Shown piece by piece: positions 36,100 through 48,316 of a DNA stretch of 64,000 bases. This stretch comes from Cryptomeria japonica (Eukaryota; Streptophyta; Pinopsida; Cupressales; Cupressaceae): NCBI RefSeq assembly GCF_030272615.1, contig NC_081410.1, forward strand, positions 254,187,533 through 254,251,532, in the 5' to 3' direction. Each line of letters starts with the position of its first letter. The first letter of the stretch is position 1. Below the pieces are notes generated by a model. The model had not been told where the DNA came from. It was given only the letters and a program-made list of their open reading frames with translations, and made no database searches. Made by a program: the position numbers and the translations under genes.

Positions 36100-38201
36100 G
36101 GTCTCCCATACATGAGAGAGCACACGGCGGGGCAGATTCTTCTTAGCTTGCGAGATCAGATTCCCCAGCTGACGTAGGCAGAGAGGGATACATTATCTAT
36201 AGTAGGTTTGTGGTATATGATCCTTATGCTGGCCATTCGATTCCATCCTGCGATGCTGATGGCACTTATGGAGCGATGGGATCCTGACACATGTACATTC
36301 CAGCTTCCAGTAGGGGAGATGACAGTGACACTTGAGGATGTGTACCGCATACTTCACCTACCTATCAGAGGAGCTACCGTGACATATGTGACCGATCGGT
36401 CAGCGGAGGACCATCAGAGGGAGCAGGTATACTGCATAGGGAGAGTCATGCCAAGTGAGATGAGAGGTCGCATCATGGTCAGTTGGCTCTTACATCCTAC
36501 AGGAGAGGTGCCCCTCATGAGACGTCTTATGATTGCCATCATTGCACTAGCTGTCTGCCCTAATGGGCGAGGTACGCACATGCATGGGGGTCTCACATGG
36601 TGCATTAGGGCTATGGAGAGACATAGGAGAGTATATGCCTAGGGTCGGAGTATGCTTGCACATCTCTATCACGACCTCGAGGAGTATGTTTTTGGACAGG
36701 GTTGTAGCTTGATGACATGCACACTTCTGCAGGTGTGGATATTTGAGCACTTTACATGCACCAGGCCTGTCAGCTATCCGATGAGTGTAGCTAGCGAGTG
36801 ACCTAGGGTGTTTGCTTATCCACTTACTAGCGAGTGGAGATTTGGGGATCTACTATATTGGAGAGTGACATTTGATAGGTTGACAGCTGAGGTGACAGTA
36901 TGGAGACCATATCTACGGATGCACAGATGGGATGGAATGGAGAGGCAGCTAGCATGCTTACAGAGGAACCGCCTACTGAGAGGACGATACCCACATATCA
37001 TAGTCCCATTCTACCTTGACCGAGTATGGAGGTAGTTTGGGCTAGAGCAGTGTGTTCCAGTCGATGTACCCATCTACACTCGACACTCGCGAGTCCTTCC
37101 CAGACCCAGAGCAGTAGTGAGACCTACGATAGATGATATCAAGATCACAGATATAGAGGGGTCCGATCAAGATGTGGTCACTGATTATGCCGCAGATCCC
37201 GGGGCACAGCACAGGTATCTCTCATGGTTTGTGAGAACATACCTGGGGCCTATCTTTCCACCAGATCACTCGATAGGCCATCAAGGTCCATGGAGACATG
37301 GAGACCAAGATGAGGATCAGGGATCCAGATCGGAGGAGCCAGAGGAGGGAGAGGGTCGCGAGGAGGAAGGAGATCGTGATCCACCCATAGGAGATCAACC
37401 TAGTGCCGAGGAGGAGGAGGAAGGAGAGGAGGATGACATAGATAGAGATGATGATGAGGAAAATGAGGATGCAGATGAGGAAGAGGATGAAGAGGAGGAG
37501 GAGGATAGAGATGATGAGGAAGAGTCAGATGTAGCTCCCCACCATTCAGGAGATGATACCATAGCCTTAGATCCTCCTCTCATTCCCCAAAAGGGGGAAC
37601 ATGAGGCGATACGAAGACCTGTACCCATCGTGCACAGATCATTCGAGCACGGGGAGCCTAGTAGTTCCCAGTCACAGATGCTACCATATCACGATCCCTA
37701 CTAGTGTGAGGGAGATCTAGGTATAGTAGGTTTATATTGATTGATTAATGTTTTGATGATATAGAGTGGTACTAATACAAAATCTGTTCTACTGCTATAG
37801 CTAATGTGCAGGAGTGGCGCTCCTTGATCCAGCAAGTAGTGACAGATATTTCCATGATGGCACAGATCCCTAGTTCCTCACAGGTTGCATATAGACCTCA
37901 AGGGAACATGGGTCAGCATGATGACTTGTTTTCCCCATTTTGAGTACAGGTGGAAATATGGAGGGAGAGAGCGAGAGTTCTATCAGAGGACCTTCAGTGG
38001 GCACAGCGTGACCTAGCAGCAGCTCAGGCCGAGGCTACCCCATATCGCGCGATCCTTATGGATAGGGATCGTAGGAGTTCCTCTCAGAGTCATTCACGAT
38101 CTATATCACGCTATACACCCATGGGTCCACCTTCACGGCCGGAGCAAGAGGGAGCATCTAGTCGTCACTCTCCAGCCACTAGCCCTAGGGATAGGAGATG
38201 A
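36100..38201 (+). pseudogene. Exons 2-3 of the element C cargo gene: PMD, acidic region, coiled coil and Ser/Arg tail
   Basis: Exon 2 starts after the acceptor TTTGTATTGCAG (phase 0, first codons GLPYMREHT) and runs in one frame to about 37704. The plant mobile domain spans about 36175-37100: AERDTL, a W-DPDTCTFQLPVGEMTVTLEDV block, LLQVWIFEH, and RVWR-stop-FGL, where PMD proteins usually have RQFG. A strongly acidic stretch follows (about 37403-37540). Stops at 36175, 36640, 36799 and 37033 are TAG or TGA and fit Gln, Trp or Arg codons. A further exon 37812-38201 follows an acceptor ending TGTGCAG; it has one TGA (37941), a helical heptad-like stretch and a Ser/Arg/Pro tail. The donor for that last intron is unclear (a GTATAG lies at 37721). 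Homologous to the cargo of A (same AERDTL/TERDTL, LEDV, QVW-FEH blocks). The gene runs antisense to C's polyprotein. Confidence 0.75.
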
Positions 38202-38812
38202 TTTCATGTTGTAGGATAGGTCACATTTTGGATGTATAGTGACCTACTTTTGTATATTGATCCACACACACACACACAAATATATATATATACATGCTTC
38301 TTTGTCTCAAACGTGTTATCTTTAATGCCTAAAACAATGTGTATTTTGATTAAAGTTAATACATTTGGTAGATGTACATGTATGTTCTGAATTTAATTTC
38401 CATGTGATTGATTTCTCAATGCTCCATGATTAAATTGATACATGTGTGACTTAATTAAAATAAAATATTTGATCAAGTACTACATTGATGATAGAGAAGA
38501 AATATGTGTTAAGCCTAAGAATCATATAAGTAATGTGATTTAATTTAAACACAACATGATACAATTCTACTTAACACATAAAGACATTGTATAATATGCC
38601 AACATAATGAAAATGTAAATCTTTTGCAATTTACATAGATGAATTCAAGACAAACCATAGAGTAAAGAAACACGCTTGTCAGGAACGAAGCAATATAGAT
38701 TAAACAAAACATCATTTAATTCTATTTTCTCTAACAAAGATATGCTAACATATTATCCAATTTTGAAGAAGTGATAAGAAGATAAATGAAATAAAAGATA
38801 AGGAATGAGGAA
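38202..38812. other. Spacer between cargo gene tail and integrase end in element C
   Basis: AT-rich, with no supported frame. It probably holds the converging 3' ends of cargo and polyprotein transcripts. A (CA)n(TA)n microsatellite is at 38261-38294. Confidence 0.5.
38261..38294. repeat. CA/TA microsatellite
   Basis: A run of CA repeats followed directly by TA repeats. Confidence 0.9.
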
Positions 38813-41800
38813 TTAAGCAAAGTATCTATGCAAGTGCATAGCATTTATAGGTTCTTTAAGAGGCATACCATCTACATCCGCTATTTTATAAGCACCTGAT
38901 CCATAATATTCAATAACAATATATGGTTCGAGCCAATTAGGACTAAATTTTCCATTTTCTTCAAGTAAGGCATTCACATTGCGCTGATTCTCATAGAGAA
39001 CTAAGTCACCTACCGAGAAAGAACGTTGAATAACCTTATCATTATAGCTTCGTTGTAGAGTTTTGTGATATGCTTGAATATGCTCAAGAGCATTTATACG
39101 CTGTTCATCAAGCATCTCAAGTTGTTGAAGTCTTTGTTCTCTATAAGAGTCATCATCTACTATACCTTTGAGAGACACTCTAAGTGATGGAATCTCTAAT
39201 TCTAAGGGCATAACAACATCAGCACCATAAATAAGATTATAAGGGGTAGTTCCTGTAGCAATTCGTACACTCATTCGGTAAGCCCAAAGAGCATAAATTA
39301 GCTGAGTACTCCAATCCTTACCATGCTTATTCATGGTTTTGCGAAGAATTTGTTCAATTATCTTATTGGATGATTCGGCTTGACCATTTGATTGAGGATA
39401 GTATGGTGTAGAAAATCGATGTTTGATATGATATTTCTCAAGAAATTTCTTCACTTCCTTGTTCTTAAATGATGTCCCATTATCTGAGATTATAGTGGAA
39501 AGTATCCCGAATCGAGAAATAATGTTTTCTAGAAGAAATCGACAAATCACTTCAGTAGTAGTAGAGTGAAGGGGAACAACTTCTACCCATTTTGTAAAGT
39601 AATCTGTTGCGGTTATAATGAAAGTATGTCCTTGAGATGAAGGAGGAGAGATTTTACCGATGAGATCCAACCCCCATGTAGAGAAAGGCCAAGAAGCTAC
39701 ATGAGAATGAAGTTCTTGGGCAGAAGCATGAATAAGATTATTGTGTTGTTGACATTGATGACATTTCTTAACAAATGAAAAAGAATCTTGCTGCATAGTT
39801 TGCCAATAATATCCCATATGAAGCAACCTTTGAACCAAGGATTTGCCTCCAAAATGCCCCCCACAAGCACCTGAATGTGCCTCTTCAAGAGCAATAGGGA
39901 TTTTTGATTTGTTAATACAACGAAGGAGAAGACCATTATAACCCCTTCAGTAAAGAACATTAGAAAGAATGATATATCTAGCAGACAGCTTGTGAATTCT
40001 AGCCCTAGTATTCCTATTGGCAGAATCAGGAAAGGTACCATCAGTCAAGTATCTTACGATATGTGAATACCATTCATCTGAGTCTATAAAGTCACAACAT
40101 GTCACCAAGCTAGAATCATCTACAATAGCTGGAGAAATAAGGTTGTGAATAACAAATTTGAGATCAACCACAGGGTCCTCTAAAGATACAAGAGAAGCCA
40201 CACATGCCATTGCGTCCGCATGTCAATTATCTTTTCAAGGAACAGGTTCCATGGTATAAGAATCAAATTTTTGTAACAAAGAGATAGCAAGGTCTTTATA
40301 TTGTGATAATTTGTCTTGTTTTGCTTGATACAATCCTATTACTTGTCTTATAATCAATTGAGAATCTCCATAAATATGTATGTGTTTTACATTCAAAGCC
40401 AAGGCTGCCTTTATTCCTGCTATAAGAGCCTCATACTCAGCAATGTTATTGGTGCATAAGAAGTTGAGACCATAAGATAAGGGAATGGATTTCTTTGTAG
40501 GAGAAATCAGAACAACACCTGCCCCTGATCTCATACGACACTTAGAGCCATCAAAGTACAACTCCCAAGTTTCATCTTTCTCTATACAAAGAATGAAGTC
40601 GTCAGGAAAAGACTCAGGGTTAGGGAAGGAGAAAGGTGAAGGGGCCTCAAATAAGTGATCGGTCAACGCTTGCCCTTTAATTGCTCTTTGTTAAACAAAT
40701 TTAAGGTCAAATTTAATTAACATCATAACCCACTTAGCTAGGCGCCCTGATAAATCAGTTTTAGAGAAAAGATGCTTCAAAGGATCAAACTTTACCATGA
40801 CGTGGACTTCTGAATTTAAAAGATAATGTCTCAATTTCTGAGTCACAAACACCAAGGCCAAGCATTGTCTTTCTATCACAGAATATTGGGTCTCATAATC
40901 GAGTAAGGTTTGACTTATATAATAAACCGGACACTCTTTACCATCTTTATCATGTTGTGCCAATAATGCTGCGAGAGCATGAGAGGAAGTAGCTATATAA
41001 AGAAGAAAGGGCTTAGAAGGTTCGGCGGGTTGAAGGATAGGAGGATTAGCCAAATATACTTTTAGATCTTCAAATGTTTGCTGACAATCTTCATTCCATT
41101 GAAAAGTGATATTCTTTTTGAGAAGTTGAGTAAAAGGAAAAGTACGATCCGCAAGTTGAGATACAAACCTATGAATAGCTTGAATCTTTCCTTGTAAGCT
41201 TTTGAGTTGAGACACATTTCTAGGAGGTGGCATGTTGACAATAGCATCTATTTTCTTAGTGTCCACCTCAATCCCACGATGTGAAACTATGAATCCTAAT
41301 AGTTTTCCACTATCCACACCAAAAACACATTTTCGGGGATTCAAGCGCATGTGATATTTACGAATTCTTTCAAATATTTGATGAAGGATCTTAATATGAT
41401 CTATACGGAGAATGGATTTGGCTAAAATATCATCAACATAATCTTCTAAAATCTTGTGCATATAATCATGAAAGATAAGGGTCATCGCTCGTTGATAAGT
41501 TGCGCCGGCGTTTTTAAGCCCAAAAGGCATCATCACCCAATAGAACGTACCCCAAGGAGTGGTGAAAGCAGTTTTGAATTGATCTTGAGGATTAATAAAG
41601 ATTTGATTGTATCCTGAAAAACCATCCATGAAGGATAACAAAGCATGTCCTGCTGTAGAATCAACTATCATGTCAATGTTTGGGAGAGGGAAATCATCTT
41701 TCAAAGAAGCCTTATTTAAATCTTGAAAGTCAGTGCACATTCTTATTTTATTATCTGATTTAGCCACAGTGACAATATTTGAAATCCACGGGGAAGAAAG

Positions 41801-44486
41801 GGAAATCATCTTTCAAAGAAGCCTTATTTAAATCTTGAAAGTCAGTGCACATTCTTATTTTATTATCTGATTTAGCCACAGCGACAATATTTGAAATCCA
41901 CGGGGAATAATCAATAGGGCGGATAAATCCAGCCTCCAATAATTTTTCAATCTCAACCTTAACAAGAAAAGCTACCTTAGGATTCATTTTTCGAATCTTT
42001 TGTTTCACAGGCTTAGCATCGAGAACTAAGACAATATTATGAGTAACAATCTTAGGATCTATACCAGGCATGTTAGAATATGTCCAAGCAAAGATCTCAG
42101 GGAATTCATGCAAGAAATCTGCATATTGTTTTTGTTCTTCTTCATCCAAACATTTCCCAATCCTAATAACTTTTTCTTCATTGCAAGGATCCATCTTAAC
42201 ATCAATGGTGTCACTTATAAGAAGATTACTTTGTTGAGGAGTATACTTTAACTGAGGGAATTCTTTCACAATCTCATCATTATCAATCTCTTTTCCAAAA
42301 TAAGCTTCAGTGTTCAAACAATAAGGAAATCCCCTATTGTGATGATAACGAGGAAGAGTATCATATGCCCCTAAAAACTCAGCTAAAGCATCATCGGTAG
42401 GAAAGACATCCAAAGCATAGGCACATGAAGGATCCCCATCAATATACTTAGGGTGTCTCATTGGTAGAGATATAGAAATGACATTAACACTAATACATGG
42501 TCTCTTAGAAGCTTTAGTACGTTTGTAGGGATTATAACCAAGTCCAAAGGTCACATCATAAAGATTATTCTCGAGAGGAACCTTTATTCCTTGTTCGTGA
42601 GCACCACAACCATTTCCATGATACCCATGCTTAGCTAGAATATGAAAACCACGACCATAACGATCAGCCATTTCAGAAAGAGAAGGTGGTTTTTCATAAG
42701 ACAAAGAATCAAATCCTTTAGAATTAGAGGTGTGAGGAGAAGAAGTTTGAGAAGTGGCCACAAAATTATTGCTCATAGGTTCAGGTAAGATTGATTGATT
42801 TTTAGCTTCTTCCTTCTTTTCAACTTTAAGTTCTCTAGGAGGAACCCTATATTCACCTACAAAGGTGGGATTAAAATCAAGAGATCCCCAATCGTCTTCT
42901 GCGAGAACCTCCTCAGGATCAAAATCCTTCTCATGTGTAGATTCAAGTCGAGAAGGATCTTCTTCTGGAGTTTTAGACTCATCCAAAGAATTTTGATCAT
43001 CGGAGAGTGAGGATTCATCCATAGGTATCTTGTTTAAAGAGTCATCACTAGACGAGGAAGGCTTAGAAGAACCCCCTTTGGAAGTAGATGTTTGTAAACA
43101 AGTTTGGAAATTAGTATCACCTATCAAGGTATATGTCTTATTGTTATAAATAAATTTAACTTGTCTATGCAATGTAGAGGGGACAACTTGCATACTGTGA
43201 ATCCAAGGTCTCCCTAATAACAAGTTGTATGTTATATTTCCTGACATAACATGGATAGGAGTAGGCAAAGTAACAGGCCCCACTGTGAGGGGTAAGGTGA
43301 TAATACCTAATGAAGACTTAGCCACATTGTCAAAGCCTCGAATGGGACGAGAGTCGGGCTCAATAAGGGATGTAACCACATTCATCTTATGCAATAGATT
43401 AATGCTACACACATTAAGGCCAGAGCCATTATCTACCAGTGTTCGTCTTATAGCAGTGTCATTTATGATAACCACAATCATCAAGGGATCATATTGATGT
43501 TGAATTTCACTAGTAGGCAGCTCGTCTTGAGTAAATACAATTTGAGCTTTAGGATTCATCACAGAGTTAACCAAAGACACTATATTACTAGATGTATTCA
43601 ATGGAGGAACATTCAAATCTTTCAAGGCATCTTGTAACATTCCGTGATGAGTAGAAGAAGTTTGAATCAAATCCCAAAGGGATATCTTAGCAGTGGTAGC
43701 TTTAAGTTGTTCTATGAGATCATATTCCTTACTAAGAACTTGTGAAATACGTGGAGCTTGTGGAAGAATTGGTTGAGGATTAGGAAGAGAAACTGGAGTA
43801 ACAGGAGGAGGATTAGGTTGCCTATTATTTCTAGTATGATAAGTATGGGCAACCGCATGATAACTCTCTCTAGTTAATTGCTTGGCATAACTATAAGGAC
43901 TCATAGGTTTTCTTCCTTGCACTGTGATGATAGGCTTATTCGGAGTAAGAAAGGAATCATGACCATACTCTCCTTGGATAGTAAGGAGAGGTGATTTAGG
44001 AACTTGAAAGGTGGGAGAAGGATAAGCACCTTGGACTTCAAAGAGAGGCTTATTATGTTCTTTTAGGTTTATCATGTTAACTAATTTGGAAGTTTTTTTC
44101 TTGTTTAAAGATTTCGACAAAGCCACAAAGTCATCAAGAGCATCATCCAACAAAGCATGATCATATTGATTAAAAGGTTTATCTTTTGATTCAAAAGGAG
44201 ATATCTCTTCATAGAGGGGATCATTGAAAACAACCATGTTGCTAGATTGAGTGGAAGAGTTGATAGGAATGTACCCTTGAGAGGAACCATTCAACTTATC
44301 TTTCTCATCACAACGAAATGGCATAGTAACAAGGTTTATGAGTCTTTGGTAAAACGAAGGTTTGGCATCTTTAGGATTCAAAAATTCATCTAAAGCTTCA
44401 TCTAATTCATCTTGGCCATACTCATAATCGACATAATTGCATACCTCATCATAAATATGAACATCTTGCAAATAAAAATCTGACAT
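38813..44486 (-). pseudogene. Element C polyprotein (Tat lineage): protease, RT, RNase H, archaeal-like RNase H, integrase; no recognisable Gag
   Basis: Translation starts at an ATG at 44486, about 170 bases after the primer site. The first ~330 residues match no Gag or zinc knuckle I know. Aspartic protease follows (VDNGSGLNVCS, about 43440), a G-patch-like segment (HGYHGNGCGAHEQGI, about 42600), reverse transcriptase (42000-41380, catalytic YVDDI), RNase H, the second RNase H (40666-40235, LYFDGSKCRMRSGAGV, then IYGDSQLI) and integrase (39838-38813) with an intact D-D-E set (TATDYF, SDNG, AESSNK). A 112-bp tandem duplication in RT shifts the frame near 41800. Four further stops (40691 TAA, 40235, 40223 and 39947 TGA) fit single C-to-T or G-to-A changes. 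Otherwise the frame is unbroken over 5.6 kb. Confidence 0.9.
41688..41908. repeat. 112-bp tandem duplication inside the RT of element C
   Basis: GGGAAATCATCTTTCAAAGA starts at 41688 and again at 41800. The copies differ at about one base (CAGTGAC against CAGCGAC). The offset of 112 is not a multiple of three, which explains the frame change at this point. Confidence 0.95.
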
Positions 44487-44655
44487 TTTGAAATAAAGAT
44501 TACGTAAAACTTAAACACACAATGCAAAGAAACACACTCTTTCTTTTCCCTCTTTTTTTTTTTTCTTTTTTTTTTTTTGAAAATGAAACTTAAATGAAAC
44601 ACACTAAATCTAGATCTAGATCCAACAAATGCAATGCAAGAGAAAGCAATAATAA

Positions 44656-44675
44656 GGTTCACGTCGGGTTCACCA
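44656..44675 (-). other. Primer-binding site of element C
   Basis: The minus strand reads TGGTGAACCCGACGTGAACC, 3 bases from the 5' LTR. The same type of site is used by A and D. Confidence 0.85.
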
Positions 44676-44678
44676 AAA

Positions 44679-46280
44679 TGTGTAGGGGAAAAAGTGAGAC
44701 TAGGCTAACATGTCCTAATCCTACCTTTTGACACACATTGTGGAATACAAAAGAGCCTAGAGGTATCACACAATTGGCTACTTCTTTTTGTGAAAGAGAG
44801 AGCCATGGGCTACCTATTAGGGTTTCTATTCCTTTTTTGTAATTGAAAGATAAAATGATGCAAGTTCAATTCCTAACCTCAAAGTGCAAGTATCAACTAA
44901 TAACAAAATTGCAGAATTGAAGTTAAACAATGGAAAGCTGCAAATATAAGGACAAGACAAGAATGCAGATGCGTACCCAAAGTTAAAATCTGAGTGAAAA
45001 TGTTTAGGATGGGAGCGCGGGTGCCACTGTCCTGATTCTGCTCCTGAAACTGTACCTGAAACTGCTATTTTGCAACCTGGAAAACTGTCGGGAATGCTGT
45101 CTGACAGAAGGACCAGGGCGCCCAGCGCCCCTATCCTGGTAGGACCAGGGCACCCCATGCCCCTGTCCTGGTCTTTTGCTCTGAAATTTGGTGTGAAGTT
45201 CAGTCTCTGTCTGCTTCTGTCGGATCTGCAACTTGCGGTGTCGTCCGAATCCCGAAACCTGCACTTATATCTGAAAAGGTATGGTGGGCGGCCATATAGG
45301 GTTTTGCCTTAGTCAAACCCCCGCTTTGGTGATTTCCACCTCCACGAATAGCCAAGTTGTATTGTAAAAGTAGTGTGTGTGCAAGATCCTAAAATGCAAG
45401 TAAGCAAACTAGAGCAACCTAGAATGTAAACCCTAATTGCTTGTAAATGACAATGTAAATGCTCCAAATCAAGATGTAAAGAGATCTAAAGCATGAGTAC
45501 AAGTGATCTAATGAGGCTTATGCAAAGACATGAAAACAACATGAAATCATACCCAACCCCAAGGGAGGGATACAAGCCAATCTTCAGTCGGTGATCCCTT
45601 ATTGCTCTTCAATGCCTTCAAAGCCTTAAATGGATGAATGCTTGATGGATGGATGTTGAATGTTGTTGAAGTCTTCAAAGATCTGCTCTTTCGCTGCATA
45701 GAAAGTCCTTGAAACCAAAATTTGGATCCTTTCAAATGAAGAAAGAGAGCCTTTATATATGAAACCCTAGGTCTTAATTTCAACTTTTGGCTGACCTAGA
45801 GATTGAATCTTCCACCAATTTCTTGGGGTTAAGCTTTATTTTATTATTGGATCGCGCTCCTAAAATTTCAGGAAAAATGTCCAGGACCGTGTGCACTCCG
45901 GGTGCCATGGTCCTGACAACTTTTCACCAAATTTTTAAGGTCGTCAGATATGATGATTTTAGAGAGAATCCCGAAGTTACAGGTGATTTTGAGATGTTTT
46001 GACCCCCGAAATCAAGCCCCCAAGTTCAAAATAGGACCTAATTAGGGTTTTTGATTAAATAATGTATTGGAGGAATAAAATGAAAGTGGCACACTTTAAT
46101 GAAAAGGGCCTGACTTTATGATGTGGAAGATGATGAAATAGAACCTTAGACCTAATTAATTTGATTAATTAAGTGCTAAAGGGGAAATGCAATGAAAAAT
46201 TCAAAATGCGCCAAGGCGGGTGCTAAACTAGGTGTGAAATTGTACTGCTTTAGCAAGTGCGTACAATTTACGACGTTACA
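44679..46280 (-). repeat. Element C 5' LTR
   Basis: It runs from TGTGTAGGGG to ACGACGTTACA (1602 bp), highly similar to the 3' LTR, so C is one of the younger insertions here. Confidence 0.93.
45751..45759 (-). promoter_or_regulatory. Candidate TATA box in C 5' LTR
   Basis: The minus strand reads TATATAAAG, identical to 24626-24634 in the 3' LTR, and lies on the sense strand of the polyprotein. Confidence 0.5.
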
Positions 46281-46285
46281 CTAAC
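46281..46285. repeat. Target-site duplication of element C, right copy
   Basis: CTAAC, identical to 23502-23506. Confidence 0.92.
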
Positions 46286-47010
46286 ATAATCAAGTAAATC
46301 AATCGGCATAAACTGGACTCACAATACCAAAGAACCAAGCTTACTATCTGACATGGCGAATTATGCCAAGACACTGACTACTCATGGTGAACAACTTAGA
46401 CCTAGAGTATGTGAGGGAAAACTCATTCCATCTCTGAACCACATAAGCCATTGGAACTAAAGACATGCTCAGACTTGTGAAGCCAGGTGGAGTCGATGTT
46501 TGGTACCTATAAAATCCCGCAACCACAAAATGACAATACAACATATACATATACATATATAGAACAAGCAAGTGATATAGAATCACAACGACACATCCCA
46601 CTCGCAATGAGTGATGCGGAATTGTCTCTATCACAAAGACTGTCAAACAATAGTCAAACACATCTCATAAACATCTCATCATATGTAAACAAAAAGTAGG
46701 GTTTGCGTAATCATACTCATCATCAAAACCATGATAAATCTAATCTATCAACAATCCATCACATAGTGAGCATATAAAATCCATCAAGTACATATATCAT
46801 CAAATCACATGATAAATCATGACAGTACCAACATCCATATATATAATCAAAATAGCATATGTCCAATATTGTCTAACATCAATCATAAGTCACTGAAGCA
46901 CATGAGTAATCATTATCCAAATCATCAAAATATAGTCTAGATAAGTATATCAAGCATAATATAAGAGTCAACTCTAGTCAAAATAAGTCAAATCAAGGGT
47001 GGACACTACA
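46286..47010 (-). repeat. Element B 5' LTR, right part
   Basis: It continues the LTR broken at 23506, colinear with about 14721-15436, and ends GTGGACACTACA. The next base is host copia F. Confidence 0.9.
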
Positions 47011-48316
47011 CAGACTCCATAAATGGCTCAGTTGTTTCTTTCATCTACTTCGATCCGTAGAATCAATCTATCCTGGATCTTGAGCCACACAACTCTACAA
47101 CTGTACCTCAAGCTTTATAGTCACCATTAATGTCAAACCAATCACAACTACCTCACCAACCTCACTTCATCGACCTGTGCTTGATTCATCTGCCACTTCA
47201 TGCAAGTTTGCCAGTTCATCTTCACGTGGCATCACAGTCGGTATCCATCTCATCACACTTTTCTGTCGGTTCATTCCTAGTCACCAAACACACTAACAAC
47301 CAGTTTCATCTACCAGTAAACAAATCCTACCATAATATAACACCTTGCCGGTATCTCACATTTTGATGGTGGAGCTCCTTGACCGGTCACCAGACATGTC
47401 TATCCATAGCATGCTCATTTTCCTCAAGTGGGAGGTCATCTGTATCTGTACCTTTTCCAAATTACTAGTGAACATTCATACTGGCAAAACCTCTTGATGG
47501 CATAAGTCATCAAGGCCACAATCCTCTGTTTGCATCTACTTGGACCATATCTCAGCCAGTTTGTTAAGATGACAAACTCATAATTTCTTCTGTACAAACA
47601 TCTCATCATGCCTTCACCATCGGTCCAGTGCATAACCCTTTTCTCATGCTCTTGAGGCCTTTCTTTTGTTTCACCAGTGGATCTAGTGTTAGCCTTTATG
47701 TACTTGCCTTTACCTCTCCACTCCTATCTCACCAAACTATAATGCACATACTGCATAATAGGATATAAGCTCCACTTACCGGTGGAGTGACACCTTGTCT
47801 TCTACATCCTACAATGTACTCATGTGGCTTCCTGTTTGTGCAATATTTCTTCAAATAGACACATGTGATTCGGTGTGAGCACATTCGTTGTTATTCATTG
47901 CTTCTCATGATGACCGCATCTTCATTCGGTGGGAGTCATGTTGTTCTACAACCTTACAACATAGTTGTGACCTATTCATACTTCTCCTTCAGTGTTGATG
48001 TGATTCAGGTAACACTCTTCCTCTTCATCATAAACAACCGCTCAAACACCTTTCCCATCTTGCTTGTACCCTGGTCATGACTTTTCTCTCTTGGGATATA
48101 GTGTATTGGTATTTATCACCTTACTATCTCATCACACAAGTCAGGCACTAACTCATGTATTGGTGACTCCTGAGGTCATCTTTCTTACCTTACCAGTTTT
48201 CTGCAACACAAGGTGATATCCAAGATATCCCAACCTATACTCTTCCTTGAAAGTTTTGCACATACATCTCTCATACTAGTATCCATCCCATACCGCTTGA
48301 CATCAATGACAACACA
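47011..48316. other. Element F spacer upstream of the extra ORF
   Basis: C/T-rich sequence with scattered ACCGGT-like motifs. I see no supported frame and no RNase H end motif. It may be a spacer or a badly decayed piece. Confidence 0.4.

Larger units (their letters stand above)
23507..46280 (-). mobile_element. Element C: Tat-lineage Ty3 retrotransposon carrying an antisense PMD cargo gene and nested element D
   Basis: It has LTRs at 23507-25155 and 44679-46280, a polypurine tract at 25156-25172 and a primer site at 44656-44675. The polyprotein is at 38813-44486 and the plus-strand cargo exons at 25740-25820 and 36100-38201. The exact duplication CTAAC and the uninterrupted B LTR copy prove the boundaries. 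Without nested element D it would be about 12.8 kb. A second RNase H domain after the usual one, and the long spacer between integrase and the 3' LTR, are Tat-lineage traits. Confidence 0.92.
11489..47010 (-). mobile_element. Element B: chromovirus (Ty3, chromodomain type) with about 4.3-kb LTRs, interrupted twice
   Basis: The parts of this minus-strand element are the 3' LTR (11489-15436, its first ~345 bases lie left of element A), the polypurine tract, the polyprotein (15459-19752), the initiator-Met primer site (19914-19926) and the 5' LTR (19929-23506 plus 46286-47010). Element C occupies 23507-46280. Removing C restores an LTR that matches 14640-15436 without a gap. The 3' extra domain after integrase is a chromodomain, which places it among plant chromoviruses, probably near Tekay/Del. 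The right target flank begins at 47011 in copia F. Confidence 0.88.

Noticed and set aside
37395-37628. Minus-strand Ser-rich frame
   Set aside because: Antisense of the Glu/Asp run in the C cargo; no independent support.
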